Assembly (NCBI GenBank): GCA_023091665.1
Contig: JALJCQ010000008.1
Location: 930,001 to 994,000, forward strand
Reading direction: 5' to 3'
From: Pythium myriotylum
Taxonomy: Eukaryota > Oomycota > Peronosporomycetes > Pythiales > Pythiaceae
DNA: 64,000 nucleotides
Shown: positions 1-12,800 of the stretch, one piece after another
How positions within the stretch are numbered: position 1 is the first letter of the stretch
How the letters are laid out: the number at the start of each line of letters is the position of its first letter
Program-made: the position numbers and the translations under genes
Notes under the pieces: generated by a model
Told to the model about the DNA's origin: nothing
The model's database searches: none
Seen by the model: the letters and a program-made list of their open reading frames with translations, nothing else

Positions 1-9
1 GTGGCGAGC

Positions 10-1671
10 TCAGTTCCTCTTATTGTTGACGAGCGAGCGCATGCCGCAGAACCACAAGTCGCACTTGTAGCGCGCGTTCCAGTTGAACGAGTTCTCGCAC
101 GCGGTCTGCGAGGGCAGCGCGACGCTCGGACACGGGCCTTTGACGCGCAGCGTCGCGGGGAACGCGTATGTTACGACGCCCTCGGTCAGGAAGAGGTCGA
201 GCGCGAGCACGCGGTTGCGCACCATGTGGTAGTCGCGCACAAGTAGCATCCCGGCGCGGCGGATCGCATCGACCTTCTCGCGGTTGGCTGGGTCCAAGAC
301 CCACCAGAGTGTCGGCTCGGGGTCTGTACGATCGAAAGTCACAAAGTGCTCCATCTCATGCATATCCATTGCTTCGAGGAGTGGCGCGAGGTCGCGGTTC
401 ATGAGCAGCAGCGCGCCGGTAGCCGGGATCTCGAAGATCTTGGCCACGAGGAACTGGTGGATAAGCGTTGTGGTGACCCCGACGCGGTACGCGCGCAGGT
501 AGGACGCGTAGATCTCGCTCTGGTTGTTCGCCACGTAGTAGCCCGAGTGTTTGTAGACGTCCATCATGCCACCATGGGTTTTCTGGAACTCGCCGAGCCA
601 ATGCCGCAGTGGGTACCATGTCTCGCCGAGCTTGCCTGAGAGGAGAATCTTGTCAATCGGGTGTGCGTTAAAAGGAGCCTTGACGAAGTCGGGACCCGCC
701 GAATGAGGCAGCCACGACAGCAGTGGAAGATCTCGTGGGTTCATAGACTCGGTGACCGATGCGAAGTAGTCGTCTGTGAGGTACGAGTACGAGCCGACGA
801 GCACGTCAGTGCGCTTGAGAATCTTCTCGCGCACGACCATGGCGTCGAACTGATCGAAGTATTGCAAGTCGTCGCTCCAGACGACAATGAGCGTCCCGAG
901 CGCGCGCAGCTCTTGGAAGTACCTGTTATGATCGAGGAATAAATAAAAGGGATACCGGAACGAGTTCAGGCAGAAGAAAAGCACGCTCGGTGCTTTCCTC
1001 GGGTCCTGGCGGTAAAAGTAGTCGAGCGGGTTGTCTGTCACCAAATCATCCCAGCCGTGGCTCGCCTTGAGGTCGTCAAAGAGGTGCATGAAGGATCGGA
1101 GCACGTAGCCGCGCCAATCCGCAGAGCACCCGACGAGGAACTTGCGGCCGTTCGTGCGACGCTGGCGCTCTGCCATCCAAGCCTTGATTTCCCGTTGGCT
1201 CACGGCGCTGGCGTGGAAGAGTTTACTTTGCGGGTGCTTGGAGGCGTCTTGGAGCGCCTGCATGTCGACGTCCATCTCGTGGTAAAAGCCCATGGCTCCG
1301 TTCCCTTCGTCAATCGCGGAAAGGTATCCATTGTAGCGCATTCGACCGACAACCTCAAGCGACAGTAGCGTCGCGGCCAGCAGCACGAGGATCACGGCGA
1401 CATTGCGCAGCAGCTTCAGCGGCGTGCAGGGCCACCACCAGCGCACGACCGGCACGAGCACGCGGCGGCCGAGGGCCGAGTTGAGGAGCCGGTCGCGGAA
1501 GACGAGGGCGATGGCCGCGTAGGGCGGCGCGGGCTTGCGCGTCTTGTCGCGCTCGTCGCTCCACGTGCTCGGCAGCTGCGCGTCGCCGCCCATGTCCCAG
1601 GCGCCGCTGGCGTTGTTGTGGCGGCGCGTCGCGCGCGGAGAGGGGCTGGCGCCGCCGCCGGTCGCGGTCAT
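10..1671 (-). CDS. Type II membrane glycosyltransferase, CgeB/GT1-like
   Basis: Single-exon gene of 553 aa. The first ATG is at 1671; the frame opens earlier only through a GTG. One hydrophobic segment at about residues 90-109, after an Arg-rich cytoplasmic stretch, suggests a type II Golgi/ER membrane anchor. The C-terminal third resembles the CgeB-like glycosyl transferase group (Glyco_trans_1_2): a conserved-looking KIFEIPATGALLLMNRDLA block followed by a region rich in Asp/Glu and a terminal RDYHMVRNR helix, as in GT-B enzymes that bind a nucleotide sugar there. I infer transfer of a sugar to a secreted or surface glycan; donor and acceptor cannot be read from the sequence. The stop lies 10 bases from the window edge and the gene is complete. 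Specific family assignment is from motif shape only. Confidence 0.6.
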   Translation of the reverse strand: MTATGGGASPSPRATRRHNNASGAWDMGGDAQLPSTWSDERDKTRKPAPPYAAIALVFRDRLLNSALGRRVLVPVVRWWWPCTPLKLLRNVAVILVLLAATLLSLEVVGRMRYNGYLSAIDEGNGAMGFYHEMDVDMQALQDASKHPQSKLFHASAVSQREIKAWMAERQRRTNGRKFLVGCSADWRGYVLRSFMHLFDDLKASHGWDDLVTDNPLDYFYRQDPRKAPSVLFFCLNSFRYPFYLFLDHNRYFQELRALGTLIVVWSDDLQYFDQFDAMVVREKILKRTDVLVGSYSYLTDDYFASVTESMNPRDLPLLSWLPHSAGPDFVKAPFNAHPIDKILLSGKLGETWYPLRHWLGEFQKTHGGMMDVYKHSGYYVANNQSEIYASYLRAYRVGVTTTLIHQFLVAKIFEIPATGALLLMNRDLAPLLEAMDMHEMEHFVTFDRTDPEPTLWWVLDPANREKVDAIRRAGMLLVRDYHMVRNRVLALDLFLTEGVVTYAFPATLRVKGPCPSVALPSQTACENSFNWNARYKCDLWFCGMRSLVNNKRN

Positions 1672-1921
1672 TGGGTGCGTCGGGAATCTGGAAGCATCCA
1701 GCAGACCCGACCTGGGAGGAACCACGGTGGGTTTTTGAGTCCAACATCCCCTGGGTTTTTGGGTCGGCTAGTGCCACCGTCTTGTCGGGCGGTCCGACTC
1801 CGCATACAAAGTTCAAGTCAACAATCCGGATCATGGCGCCACCAAACAGCACCGCGCAAGCTGAGTTACACGCCACGTCACGACTAATAAGTCTGCGACG
1901 TGGTATTTCAGTACATTCCAG

Positions 1922-4900
1922 TCACATGGCTACATTCGCGCACACCTCCCCGACACCATACATGAACGTCGCGGCTGCACAGGAGGAGCACGGGTGCTCG
2001 CCTCGACGCGTCGTCGTCTCGCCTGCGAGACACGGAACGCAGTGGTCGCGGTCGTAGTTCGAGGTCGAGCCAAGCGGACACGGCGTGCAGGTCGAAGAGC
2101 TACCGCGTCACGGCGAGTGAGTCTCATCTGCCAGTCACTCCCAAGACACAACGAAAACATACCCGGGCGACGTTGAGATTGTACCAGGGGGACACAGCTG
2201 ACAGTCAGTGGCCTGCGGTAGCGAGAAGGTTCCAGCAGGGCACACTGTCTTCATCCCGTTGCGACAAGAATATCCGCTCGGACAGGTCAAACAAGAGGAG
2301 TCCGGGGAGGCGTACGTGCCCGGCTCGCACAAACGCACGAGCCCGTCTACACAGATCCACCCGTCACGGCACTGCTCGCAGTGATCTGCTTTGCCGAATG
2401 AGAATGAACCAAGCGGACATTCTCTCTTCATGCCTGCCACGCAGTATGACCCAGCGGGACATCGTACGCACACGCCGTTGTCGTAGAAGAAACCACGGGG
2501 ACACAAACACGCGATCTTTGGGTCGGGGAAAAGGCCAACGGAAGTCCACTCGACTGTGTTGGTTGATTGGGTTGTGTTGCAATCCAGCCTAAGTCGCATC
2601 GATGCGACTTCGAAAGACACAGCCGTAGAGAAGTGCAAGAAGGTCCAGTCTGCTCGAGTGGTTACTTGCTGCTGGTTGAAAACTGTGGAGATGTTAGCGT
2701 CTGCTGGTGTGAGTGCCAATTGCAACGCGCAATCAACTCCATCAGCCGTCGAAGGAGTGTGCCGGACGAACGCCTTAGCGATGAGATCGAGCCCTGGGGC
2801 CACTAGGCTGCCATCAAAGACGCGTTGTAGCGTTGCTCGACGGGATTCATTTTGAGCTGTCATCGCAACCACTGATGTCCGAGTAACGCGTAATAACGAA
2901 CTGCTATTGAATCTTCTTATTGCGGGTTTGCCTTGAGGTTTCCACTCGCGGCTCCATTGAGCATCAGACAAAAGAGGCCAAACACCAATCCAGCCGCTTA
3001 AAATGTCAACGTATGTTGGCAAGAGAGACTCCGTCGATGGTAGTACCGAGCACGAGGGGCCGGGATCCACAAGAGAAACTCTGAGGGCAATGTACCCAGG
3101 GACCGAGATTTGAAGGGTCCCGCTTGAACGGTTGGATTCGATCGGGGCCAGAATCAGCTCGAGACTAGGCAGCCTTGAAGCGCCGATTGTAATAGCAATG
3201 GACGAGCCACTCTGAAGCAAACCAACCGAATCCAACACCGAAGCAGCTGCTTGCGTCGCCGCATTTGCGTCTCTCGATTGTAACGTGGCTGCAATCTTAT
3301 CAGGGAAGTCAGCTATCGAAGAAAGTGGAATAACTTGCATCACGTCGCTTGGGACTGTCAATCCAAGCTTTATTCCAGGTGCGAGCACCAAGATGGCTAC
3401 GATCGCGTGCTGACGCAATGTTGACACCAAGAGCGAGACATCCGTCGAGAAAGACTGGGTGCCAACAAACACCACTAAAAATCGACGCATCATCCCATCT
3501 TCAGTTCTCCACTTCGTCACGTTTGTGTCGGAAACTCGATCAGCAATCCATTGCCAACTGATGGCTGCTGGGGTTGACAGGACGCGCTTACACGAAGCAA
3601 CGAACTGCGGAATCGAGAGGTATATACTCCCGTTTGATTGCACTCCGTCTGGGTTCAGTAACCCAACGCGAATACTCGGCGCTGATGCATACACCATCTG
3701 AATACGAGCTATCATAGCTGGCATTAGTTCAACGATCCCTTTACTCTCAGCAACACTGGTGTCGATAGCTACACGGACGTTGAGGGCCAGGTTTAACAGC
3801 GACGCTGATGGCGACGGATCGATTTTAACCTTGGTTCCGACAACACGGTCGAATACTGCGGATACTTCGCTTATTCCAACGCCTGGTGCTGGCACGGAAT
3901 ATTGAGCGGATGCCATACGTTGTTGGCCCTTGTCAATATTTACACCGTTCATATCATCGAGAAAGAGAGAAACCACACGGTCGGCTAGGTCCGAAGAGAT
4001 CGCCGATACGGCAATTCCACCGCTGATATCAACGAGTTCAAGCATGACTGCACGGCATTTCAAGCCTGGTATGCTATCCCCAAAAGTAGACATTGAGATC
4101 GTGACGGTAGTTTCCGACGATCCTGATCTCATCATTACAACCATTGGAAATGTGGAAAGTTGCTTGATTGCAAAATTCGAGCTTCTCACTTGAATCTTCC
4201 CACGTAAATCGCCAACCAGACTTCCTGCACGCCTGACTATGAGATCAAGATTTTGCGACGAGCGAGCTCCGATGATACGCGTCTGATTAGCTGGAAAGTA
4301 CAGCACAGCGGGTGCGGCTGATGTCGTGTTCGATGCTAAAGGAGTACCGCAGTCTCCACCTGACCAACCCTCCTCACAATCACAGCTCCGGAGGATGCAT
4401 ACCCCGTTCCCAGAACAACTAAGCCCATTTCTTCCATTTGAACACTCGGTCAGAAAAGACGGGGAACACGAAATGCAAGCACTCCACCCCGCCATTGCAA
4501 AGGATGAATTGGGACACGCGGTACAAGTCATTGCCCCTATACTTGATGATATTGTCATGGTTGGACAGATTTGGCACCCGGACAAGCTTGATGCATCTTG
4601 CACCGTGGAGGTGTACGTTCCAGGAGCGCAGACCTCGCAAAAGGGCACGGTGCCAGGTGAGATAGAGCTTCCTGCTGCGCATGCACGGCATATCTGTCCG
4701 TCAAAGTATTGATCGGGAGAATTGCACCGGTGACAATCGCTTATCATTGTGGATCCAGACGAAGCTGTGAAAGTGCCTATTGGGCACGCCTCGCAATTCG
4801 CTGAGCCTGTAACGTTGGCATACGAACTCGGTGGGCACAGTGCACAACTACCAGCAGTTGCAGAGCCTCCGCTAAATGACCCCATGGGGCATGACACGCA

Positions 4901-6826
4901 TGATAACGCATCGATTCCCAGTGTGTATCCCGGAGGACAGTACTCGCAGGATGAACGTCCTGAGTCACCTCCGGTGAACATTCGTGCCGGACACGAGGAA
5001 CAGCCTGCTAATCCAGCAGTGGACACTGTCGAAGTAAAAGTGTTCAAGGGGCATACCGAACAGTTCGCTGCTCCTTCGTCACTGAACATGCCAGCTGGAC
5101 ATGGATAGCAAATCGAGCTGCCATTTCGTGGATTGTACGAGCCGGCTGAGCACACCGAGCACTGAGGTGCAGCTAATGCACTCCATTGACCGATTCTGCA
5201 TGCTATACAGGAGCTTGCGTTCGAGTTGGAGTAGGTTCCTGGCGGACAGCTCGTGCAGATACTCATGCCTACAGATGAGGCGAACGTGCCCGCAGTGCAC
5301 GGGATGCATGTTGTTGGTACGGCAGCACCTTCTAAACTTGAGAAAGTCCCCTTGTGGCACGGTATGCACGCTGAAACTGAAGTCTGAGCGGACAGCTTGT
5401 TGAAAGTACCACTTGGGCACCTCGTACAGACTGCAGCGCCTTCAGCTGAAAACGAGCCAGCACTGCATGGCAGACAGTTGCGAGTTCCACTTTCCAGATA
5501 ATATCCGGCAGGGCAAGGGATGCAAACGTAGGCGCTTGTACTATCACAAAGGGTGATTTTAAGCCCGGTCGAGCAGTACGGAGCTGCATATGTTGTGCTC
5601 TGCATACGTTGATTCACGACGCTGTACCGATCACGACCACCGAACAGGAACAAACGATCCCCCAATAATGTGATTGTGTGGCCTCGACGTGGAGGTGTGA
5701 AATCTGCGTCGAAGCGGATGGATAGCCATTGAGTTGCGTTGATGTTAAACTCCCATAAATCATTGAGAAAGTCGTTGGGAAAAGCGTACGAGCCTCCTGC
5801 AATCGCGATTTTTCCTTCGTCTACAAAGACAACCGAGGAACCGTACCGAGGTCCTGGGCCGCGTGAGCCTAGTGGGCTGAGTTGTTCCCATTGATAAGTC
5901 TGATCTTCAACTGCACCGACAGATTTTGGGCTCGGGCACAAACGCCAGACATCCCCATAGATCAGGTTTGTCTGAGTGCTTTTTCCACCGTACAACACCA
6001 AGCACACAACACGTTGACTTGACAACATTGTGGAGACTGGGGCCATCACGTGGTATGCTCTCGTGTCAGGAGCACTCGAAGCAATAATTTTGAGGGTTCT
6101 CCAGTACACTCTCGGTAACCTATCGCTACAAGAACCGTCGAGTGACGGGCGGGGAACAAGAGCGAGTGACACACTTGGACCGACATCTTCATACGAATCC
6201 GATAGACCACCGTAAATCGCCACACCGCGAAAGCTGGCGTTCTCGTAAACCATCGAAATAGAGTGGCCAATGCGAGTGTCGGGAGTTTGTGCTTTCGATA
6301 CGATGTCGTTCGCAGGTACAACAAATTGATCCCACTTCGCTTGGCTGCTATCGGATGTCAAGCAGACACGCCACAAGTCATTAAGAAAGACGGCGTTCTG
6401 TCCACCAAAGAGCAACGCCACGTTAGGTCCCACCAATACTGATGCATGTTCGGTTCGAGAAGCCGGAGATACGAACACGTCGTCCTTGTTGATTATTGTA
6501 GCTGATGACGAGATCTGGTCGGAGGGGAGCTTGAACGTGTCGGTCTGAGGGTCGTACACGATTGTGGTATTGACCACGACTGGCTGCGCCGACTCGTACT
6601 CGATCCCGCCGATCACGAGCACACGCGGTGGAGACGACAGCGCGACTGTCGAGTGGGAGATCCGCGTGTAGGGCCCGCCACTGCCCGTGGACAGCAGCTG
6701 CCAGTGGAGCTGCTGCGACGCGTTCTTGGCGACGTCGAAGCGCGCGCACTGCGACTCGAGCGAGACGGTCTGCGCGCGCGACGCGCCCGCGAGCAGCGCC
6801 ACGAGCAGCGGCCAGGCGCGCGCCAT
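1922..6826 (-). CDS. Secreted kelch / Cys-rich GCC2-GCC3 / EGF / vWA-like protein
   Basis: Two exons: 6826-2163 and 2099-1922, with a 63-nt intron opening GTATGT. The splice restores a Cys-rich frame and gives 1,613 aa. The chosen ATG (6826) starts a clear signal peptide, MARAWPLLVALLAGASRAQ; an in-frame ATG 48 bases upstream would bury it. In order: about six kelch-type blades (residues ~20-400; repeated GG followed by W/Y), tandem CPAGTF/CPPGTY Cys-rich repeats of the GCC2/GCC3 type (~410-790), one EGF-like module (~795-827), a Rossmann-like vWA-type region (~1010-1180) with a DTSVA in place of a full DxSxS metal site, then another Cys-rich block (~1438-1613). No C-terminal membrane segment was found, so it is probably secreted or wall-associated; adhesion or matrix binding is inference. 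A further exon downstream cannot be excluded. Confidence 0.75.
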
Positions 6827-6899
6827 CGGCGTGCCTCTTCCGGAACTCACCCATGTTGAACCTGCCGGTGCCAAAAGACGGTACCTCGTTGGATCGTCA
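6827..6899. promoter_or_regulatory. Short divergent promoter region (kelch protein / USP)
   Basis: Only 73 bases separate the two divergent start codons if the protease starts at 6900, or 217 if it starts at 7044. Both genes must share control sequences here. No TATA box stands out. Confidence 0.35.
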
Positions 6900-9800
6900 A
6901 TGGGGGGAGACCAGTGCAGTCGGTGGCGCGAAGGGCCCGATCTCTACGTGCTGGGCCACCTACTGGCTCGCGCCCCCGACCGCCAGTTTCCGCCCCACGG
7001 CTCGGGCTTCAACACGGGCATCGAGGGGAAAGAGAGGGCGACGATGCAGTATGAGTCGATCGGCGCGCTGGAGGTCACGTACGGCCACGCGCTCGCGGGC
7101 GGCGGCGGCTTCCGGCGCGTGACGACGCCCGAGGGCAGCGCCGCCGAGCTCACGCCGGCCACGTTCCTCTGGTTCAAGCCCTCGGCCGGCAGCGACGCCA
7201 TCGTCCACCTCCACGTCGGCGGCGAGGACGCGGCCGACTTCCCCGTCGAGGCGCCCGCCGCGCGAGAGCGCAGCTCCAAGTCGCGCGGCGGCAGGTGGGT
7301 GCGCATGGACAAGCCCGTCGACCGCGCGAGAGGGCTCTACGTCTGGTTCCTCGCCCTCGACTGGCGCGCGGCAACGCCCAGGGCCAAGACCGGCGACTCG
7401 GACGAGACCGCAGCGACCGAGCTCCGGCCCATCAAGGACATCCGCGTTGTGCGCGATCTCAAGGACCTCCCCGAGGGCTTCGAGTGTGTCGATGCCCCAC
7501 CGCTCGTGACGCAGATGACAGATCCCAAGGGCAAAGGTAGGCGGAGCCGTCGTGTGGCGTCTGGAATGGCCTGACTTGACGCTGCGAATGTCCAGAGCAT
7601 GAGCTGCGCTCTTACGTTTGCTACAAGCGCCTTGATGACGAAGATCTCTCGGGGTCGGCGTGGTCACTCGCTTCGCAGAAGACGGGCACGTGGCTCGATG
7701 TGCGCGACCTAGCGAGCAATCGCTGGCGTGTGGGCCAGGTGATCAACGTCAGCGCCAACGAATGCCGCATCTCGGTCGCTACGTGGAGCAAGAAAACGGC
7801 GTCAGCTTTCCGTGAGGAGGTCGTCTCGTTTGCAATGAGCCGCAACCGCGTTGCCCCGCTGGGGACACACACAGATCTGCATTTATCCCCTTCGTATCCG
7901 CTCTGCCGAAAGCAAGGATCGCAGTGGAACCTAACATTAAAGGACTTGGAACAGGCTCGTTCCGATTTCGATCAGCAGTTCCTGCAGGTAGATCGGTCTG
8001 CTCTCCTTCAGTACCTCAAGCAGAAGCTCGTGCCGATTATCGAGAAGTCCATGATCTCGCTTTTCTATTCCAATGAACTGGCAGAGCAGGTCAGTTTATT
8101 CCATCAGCACGTCGTTAAGAGCATCGTCACGTGGTTTGTTGAACGGGGGGATGGGAGCGATCAATTTGGCAGCCAAACTCAGACTGAAGGAGATGAGGTT
8201 CTGCAGGGCGTGGTCCAGTCTCTCTTGTCGATCCTTCGGGTCGTTCTTAGCGGCATGATTGCACCGGCGGCCGCAATGTTCTTCTACATCAAATACGGGG
8301 GCTCTTACGCTACAATGAAGGCACCGCAGAGCCTTGTGTACACAGCGTACCTCACAAGCTCTGATGCTGTCGCGGCAGCGCCAATGCGCCATCCTTGTCG
8401 TTCTACATTTTACGTCGATCTTGTTGAGGTTTTCTTGCAAGCAGGAGGCTTTCGGTTCATGCTAGATCGTGTCGGGCAAAGAGAGGTGCCACTTGTGGAG
8501 ATTTCCGTTCTGTCGATGATTTTGTTGAGTGCGAAGCCGTGCATGGTACTTCCGCAGAAGCGCAAACGAACTAGCTCGGCGTCATTGGCTGCTGCAGCTA
8601 CTGGACGAAGAAAATCAGCAACCACTGAGAGTCAGCAAGTTGTTGAAGATTTTTTTCGCGAGTTCCTCCAGTCCACTCTGGCACGCTTGCGACGAATGAA
8701 GGGGGATGAGCTGAAGGACGAAGATGGCTTGGTAGAGCATATTGTCGGTGTGCTTGATGCAATCTATCGGGATGGTTCATTTTTGGGCAGTGATGACGGA
8801 TTAACCCAATTAGCGACGACGAATGAGGGCTCGACTAATGACTCACCTCCCCAATCCTTTTCGTCGTCTTCTCCCGACATTGCATTCGCCGAGATGTTCG
8901 AGATGTTTCACTTGGATCTGTCGAAGAAGTACATTTGCTGTCCTTTCTTAGCGCAGCGTTTGGTGGGAGTTGCAAGACTCAATGACTTAATCGTGATGTC
9001 CCAGCGACGAGACGCGCTCCAGAAAAAGTCGAGCTTCAATTTGAAGCGTACTGCAGCTGGTGCTGCTGCAACAGCTGCGTCGTCTCTCGGTCTGGTGAGC
9101 TCACTGGGTGGTTCATCATCAGAACTAGCGTCGACGGCGAGTACCAAGTGGCTGCGCTCGAAATTCATACTCGAGTGGCTAGTTGACTCTGATGTCATTG
9201 AAGTTATCCTTGGGCAAAGCGAAGCTTGCGCAAAGTACGGAATGCGTGAAGGAATACATCTGGAGCTTCTGAAAAGATCGAAATCGATGCTTGAAGCCTT
9301 GACCCAAAGTGGGTACCTCAGCGAGACACATTTGTCGTTGCTATGGAAAGCTACCATGAGCCAACTTCGCACCGGCAGGAAAGTGCTTTTTGAACTCCTC
9401 ATATCCCTGTGCTCCGAAATGACGGCAGATATGCTCGACATCGTTATGGTTCTACTCACTCAGATTTCTGTCGGCGAGTATGATGAGCTCTTATTGCACT
9501 TCATCCAAAAAATGGTTGAAATTGCGTCCAAAAACGCAATTGAGGCTGAGAATGGTGCCAAGAAGTCAAGCATTTCCAGCTTGGTCGGAGTCCATTCCAA
9601 GAGATCGCAAAGCGCGCAGAGAGACTCCGAGACCTCAAACAAAGTTGTTGGACTTGGCCTGTCTTTGATGTGGAATGCGCTTGAACACCAAACCACTGAA
9701 GAAACTTCCGTTTCGACCTCTTCCTCAAAATCCCAGAAATCGACAACAAGCAATGTTGCTATCGCATTTGCGGAGTCACTAAACCTGGTGCACCGGACAT

Positions 9801-12800
9801 GGGCGAGCAGCGGGCTGACTTCATCTACATCAAAGGATCAACAGCAGTTACTATCGCACTATTTAGCGAAGTGTGTCGACATCATCAAAACAGGCGGCAC
9901 ACTCGTTGAAATGGCAATGGTGATTATGCAGAGGGTAGTTGAGAACTTCGGTCGGAGTTCTTCATCTTCCTCAACACTTGCTATGGCCCGCAGTACTTTT
10001 CAGAGCAGCGGACTTTCATCACTTGGCGGCGCCGCCACTCCGAGTGACCTTGTGAAGGAGCTGCAGTCGAAACATTCCCTCATTTCGTTGGTTGTTGCGG
10101 AAGTTGAGCGGTTCATGAAGGAGTCGCACCAAACAATGTCTGGCCAAGTTGAGCTCCTGGAGGACTCAACGAGACAATTCGCCGTTCGCAAGCGCTTGTC
10201 ATTTCTCGCTTTCATTGTGACTTCATCCGAGCTGGAACTGTCCTACAAACACATCGAACGCCTCTGGACTTGCTTTGTCACGCCATTCGAGTCGTCTGCA
10301 TCTGATGCCGAACAACGCTGTCGGATTCAGTATCGAGACGTGTTCTTCGACTGGCTTTGCAGCATTATCGCAGACCCTGCCGACTTCGTACAACGGACAT
10401 ACGCGGGAAAGCACGCTCTTAGCCCTGCAACTACGGAAGAACTCTTTGCTGACTTGACTGTTGCATCTGGCTCTAGCAAATCACGTATTGTCGATCTTCC
10501 TGTCGCTGAGATGACGTCAAGCGGATTTTGGGCTTTCGAGCGACTTTTTCGTTATGTCAATGTTGCAAACAAAAGAATGAGCATGGAGGCAGTTGGATCT
10601 GGCTCCAGCCAGCTGGTGGTTGAGTCTATGGATATGAAAGGGTACGAGAAGCTTTACGAGATTGCTCTTTCCGCAAACCAAGACGTGAGTAACATTGCTG
10701 CAAATTATCTTATCCACCTCAACTTGAGATCAGGATCAAAACTTGTGAAACGGGAAGTTTGGGCAGATTTTGCTCGAGGATGTGTAAACCGGCTGAGCAA
10801 GATCAAATCGACATCGTCCACACCTGAAGCCGCCCGCCTGCTTAGACTGCTCAATACTCTTTTGCACCAGTCTAACGTACCCGAGTTCGACGCGACCAAC
10901 AGTGACTCGGCAAACATGGTCGAAGACTTGACTGTGTACGTACGTACACAAGATGGCCGTGCTGCCGCTCCATTCTACTTCAAACTTAAGCGTACAGTGC
11001 TTGTTGGTGAACTTCGCGACCTGATCGCACGAGATAGCAATCATCCAGCTGATCGTGTTCGCCTCATCAATGATTTAAAGGTCAAGCTTACGGCTCAAGG
11101 GCATGATCGGGTGACGCTTGAGAAGGCACAAGTCATTCGAAGTTTTTCATCCAACACATCTTCCAATAAAGCCGTGATTGCTGTCGCAACCACTCCAGAC
11201 AAGAGGAAAAATTTCGTGGAAGCAGTATTACTAAATCGCCCTGACAGTGATACAATTGGGCATGTTGAGCGACCAGTTCTCGTCGGCTCCGATACTGGAA
11301 TGGGCAAGGAGCTAAATGACTGGGAGGCAGTCAAGTTTGAATTATCTTCTGGGAAGACACTTCGTGCTCTGCAACAGTTCTTGACAATACCCGGTGAGGT
11401 CAGTGAAGAAGCTTGGAAACTGCTAAAGCAGCTTAACTACGATTCGACGATGGAAAAGAAGATCCGCACCCTCGACGATGCCCTCAACATCGATGGATCT
11501 GTCCGAAACCCTCCACCCACACTTGACTGGGATAAGCTCTTGGATGTGAGGTCAGCTCCCATGTTGCTTTATCAGATAGAACTCGTCGAGAAGTTCGCCA
11601 TATCTACAACCGAACCATCCCCAACCACTGGTACAAGCGATGCTGAGACTGGAAGAGTTGCTGCTGCCAATGCATGGTGCCAGTCTTTTTCTCAACTGGG
11701 AGGTCGGAAGCATCTGGAGAGTTTCGTACTTGGGATGGGCTCGGACTTTGATGAGCAGCCTACATCGCTAACAACAATGTGTCTCGCGCGTGTTTTTCGC
11801 ATGCTTGAGCGTTGCATCTCAGTGGTCACAGAGCTGGGAGAAGAAGACAACAAAAATGCCGGGAGCGAATCCTGTGCATCAGTTGTGTCGAAAGTATTCT
11901 CGATAATGGGTTCAGTTCAGCAAGTTGAGACTGAGAAGGTTTTGTTACCCAAGATGACTGACCCCGCAGGTGAAAAACCGGTGTTCCGTTCGCGAACCTC
12001 AATTCCTCTCTACGAAAGCCCAGGACTGCGTGCAGTTGACGTTGATGATCCTTCATCGTTATCAAACGAGTCGACTCTCCTCAAGCGGGCCCTAGCGCTC
12101 ATTTCCTCGAGCATACTCTCAGTTAACTCGGGCTCCTCTAATCTGCCGACCACAGCTGCGCTTCTGGATTCAATACCTAATGCCCGACCAATCTTCCTAA
12201 ATTGTCTGGCGCGATCACAGGATGAAATGGTCCGAAAAGAAGCATTCTCTGCAATTGCTAGTCTTTGTAACCCATCCAAGAACAAGCGTGTCGAGGACCG
12301 GAAAAAGTGTCGCCAGCTCTTCTTGAACCTTCTTGCGGAGGCTGGTCAGCTTGTTCAGTACGCGGAGTTCTACAATCTCTACGCTCATCTGATCAACTTA
12401 GGAGGAAGTCCGTCCCAGGACGCTGATGATGTAGATGATGACCTTTCGTGGTTCGACTTTCTTCAAGCGTGTGTGCAGTTGTGCAGGTGTATCGTGGATT
12501 TCCCGGAGACCTCCACTTTAAAGCAGAACTCCCCTAGTAATGCACCGAAGTTGTCCCAGTCATCAGGTCCGAAAAACAAGAAGGATGCAGCTTCGGATGC
12601 TGTCTTTGAAGCCCTTCTGTCGACTCTTTTGGCTGTTCTTCGCAAAATTCCTCCTATTCTCGCCAACGAATCTGGCAATATTGAACCAAGAAGCTTACGA
12701 GAAGTCGTTGTTGAAACAATTAGTGCTAACGAGCGTATTATCGAAGAACTATTCACACATGGACTCTTTCCAGCGAACGCAAGCGTCACAGGAGAAAAGG

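Noticed and set aside
1355..1876. 173-codon minus-strand frame upstream of and over the glycosyltransferase start
   Set aside because: Arg/Pro-rich out-of-frame translation of the glycosyltransferase leader; no start context or domain. Its first ~50 codons could be a further exon of the kelch gene, but no good splice was found.
6628..7122. Plus-strand frames overlapping the kelch gene's signal peptide
   Set aside because: Antisense, Arg/Ala-rich shadows in GC-rich DNA.
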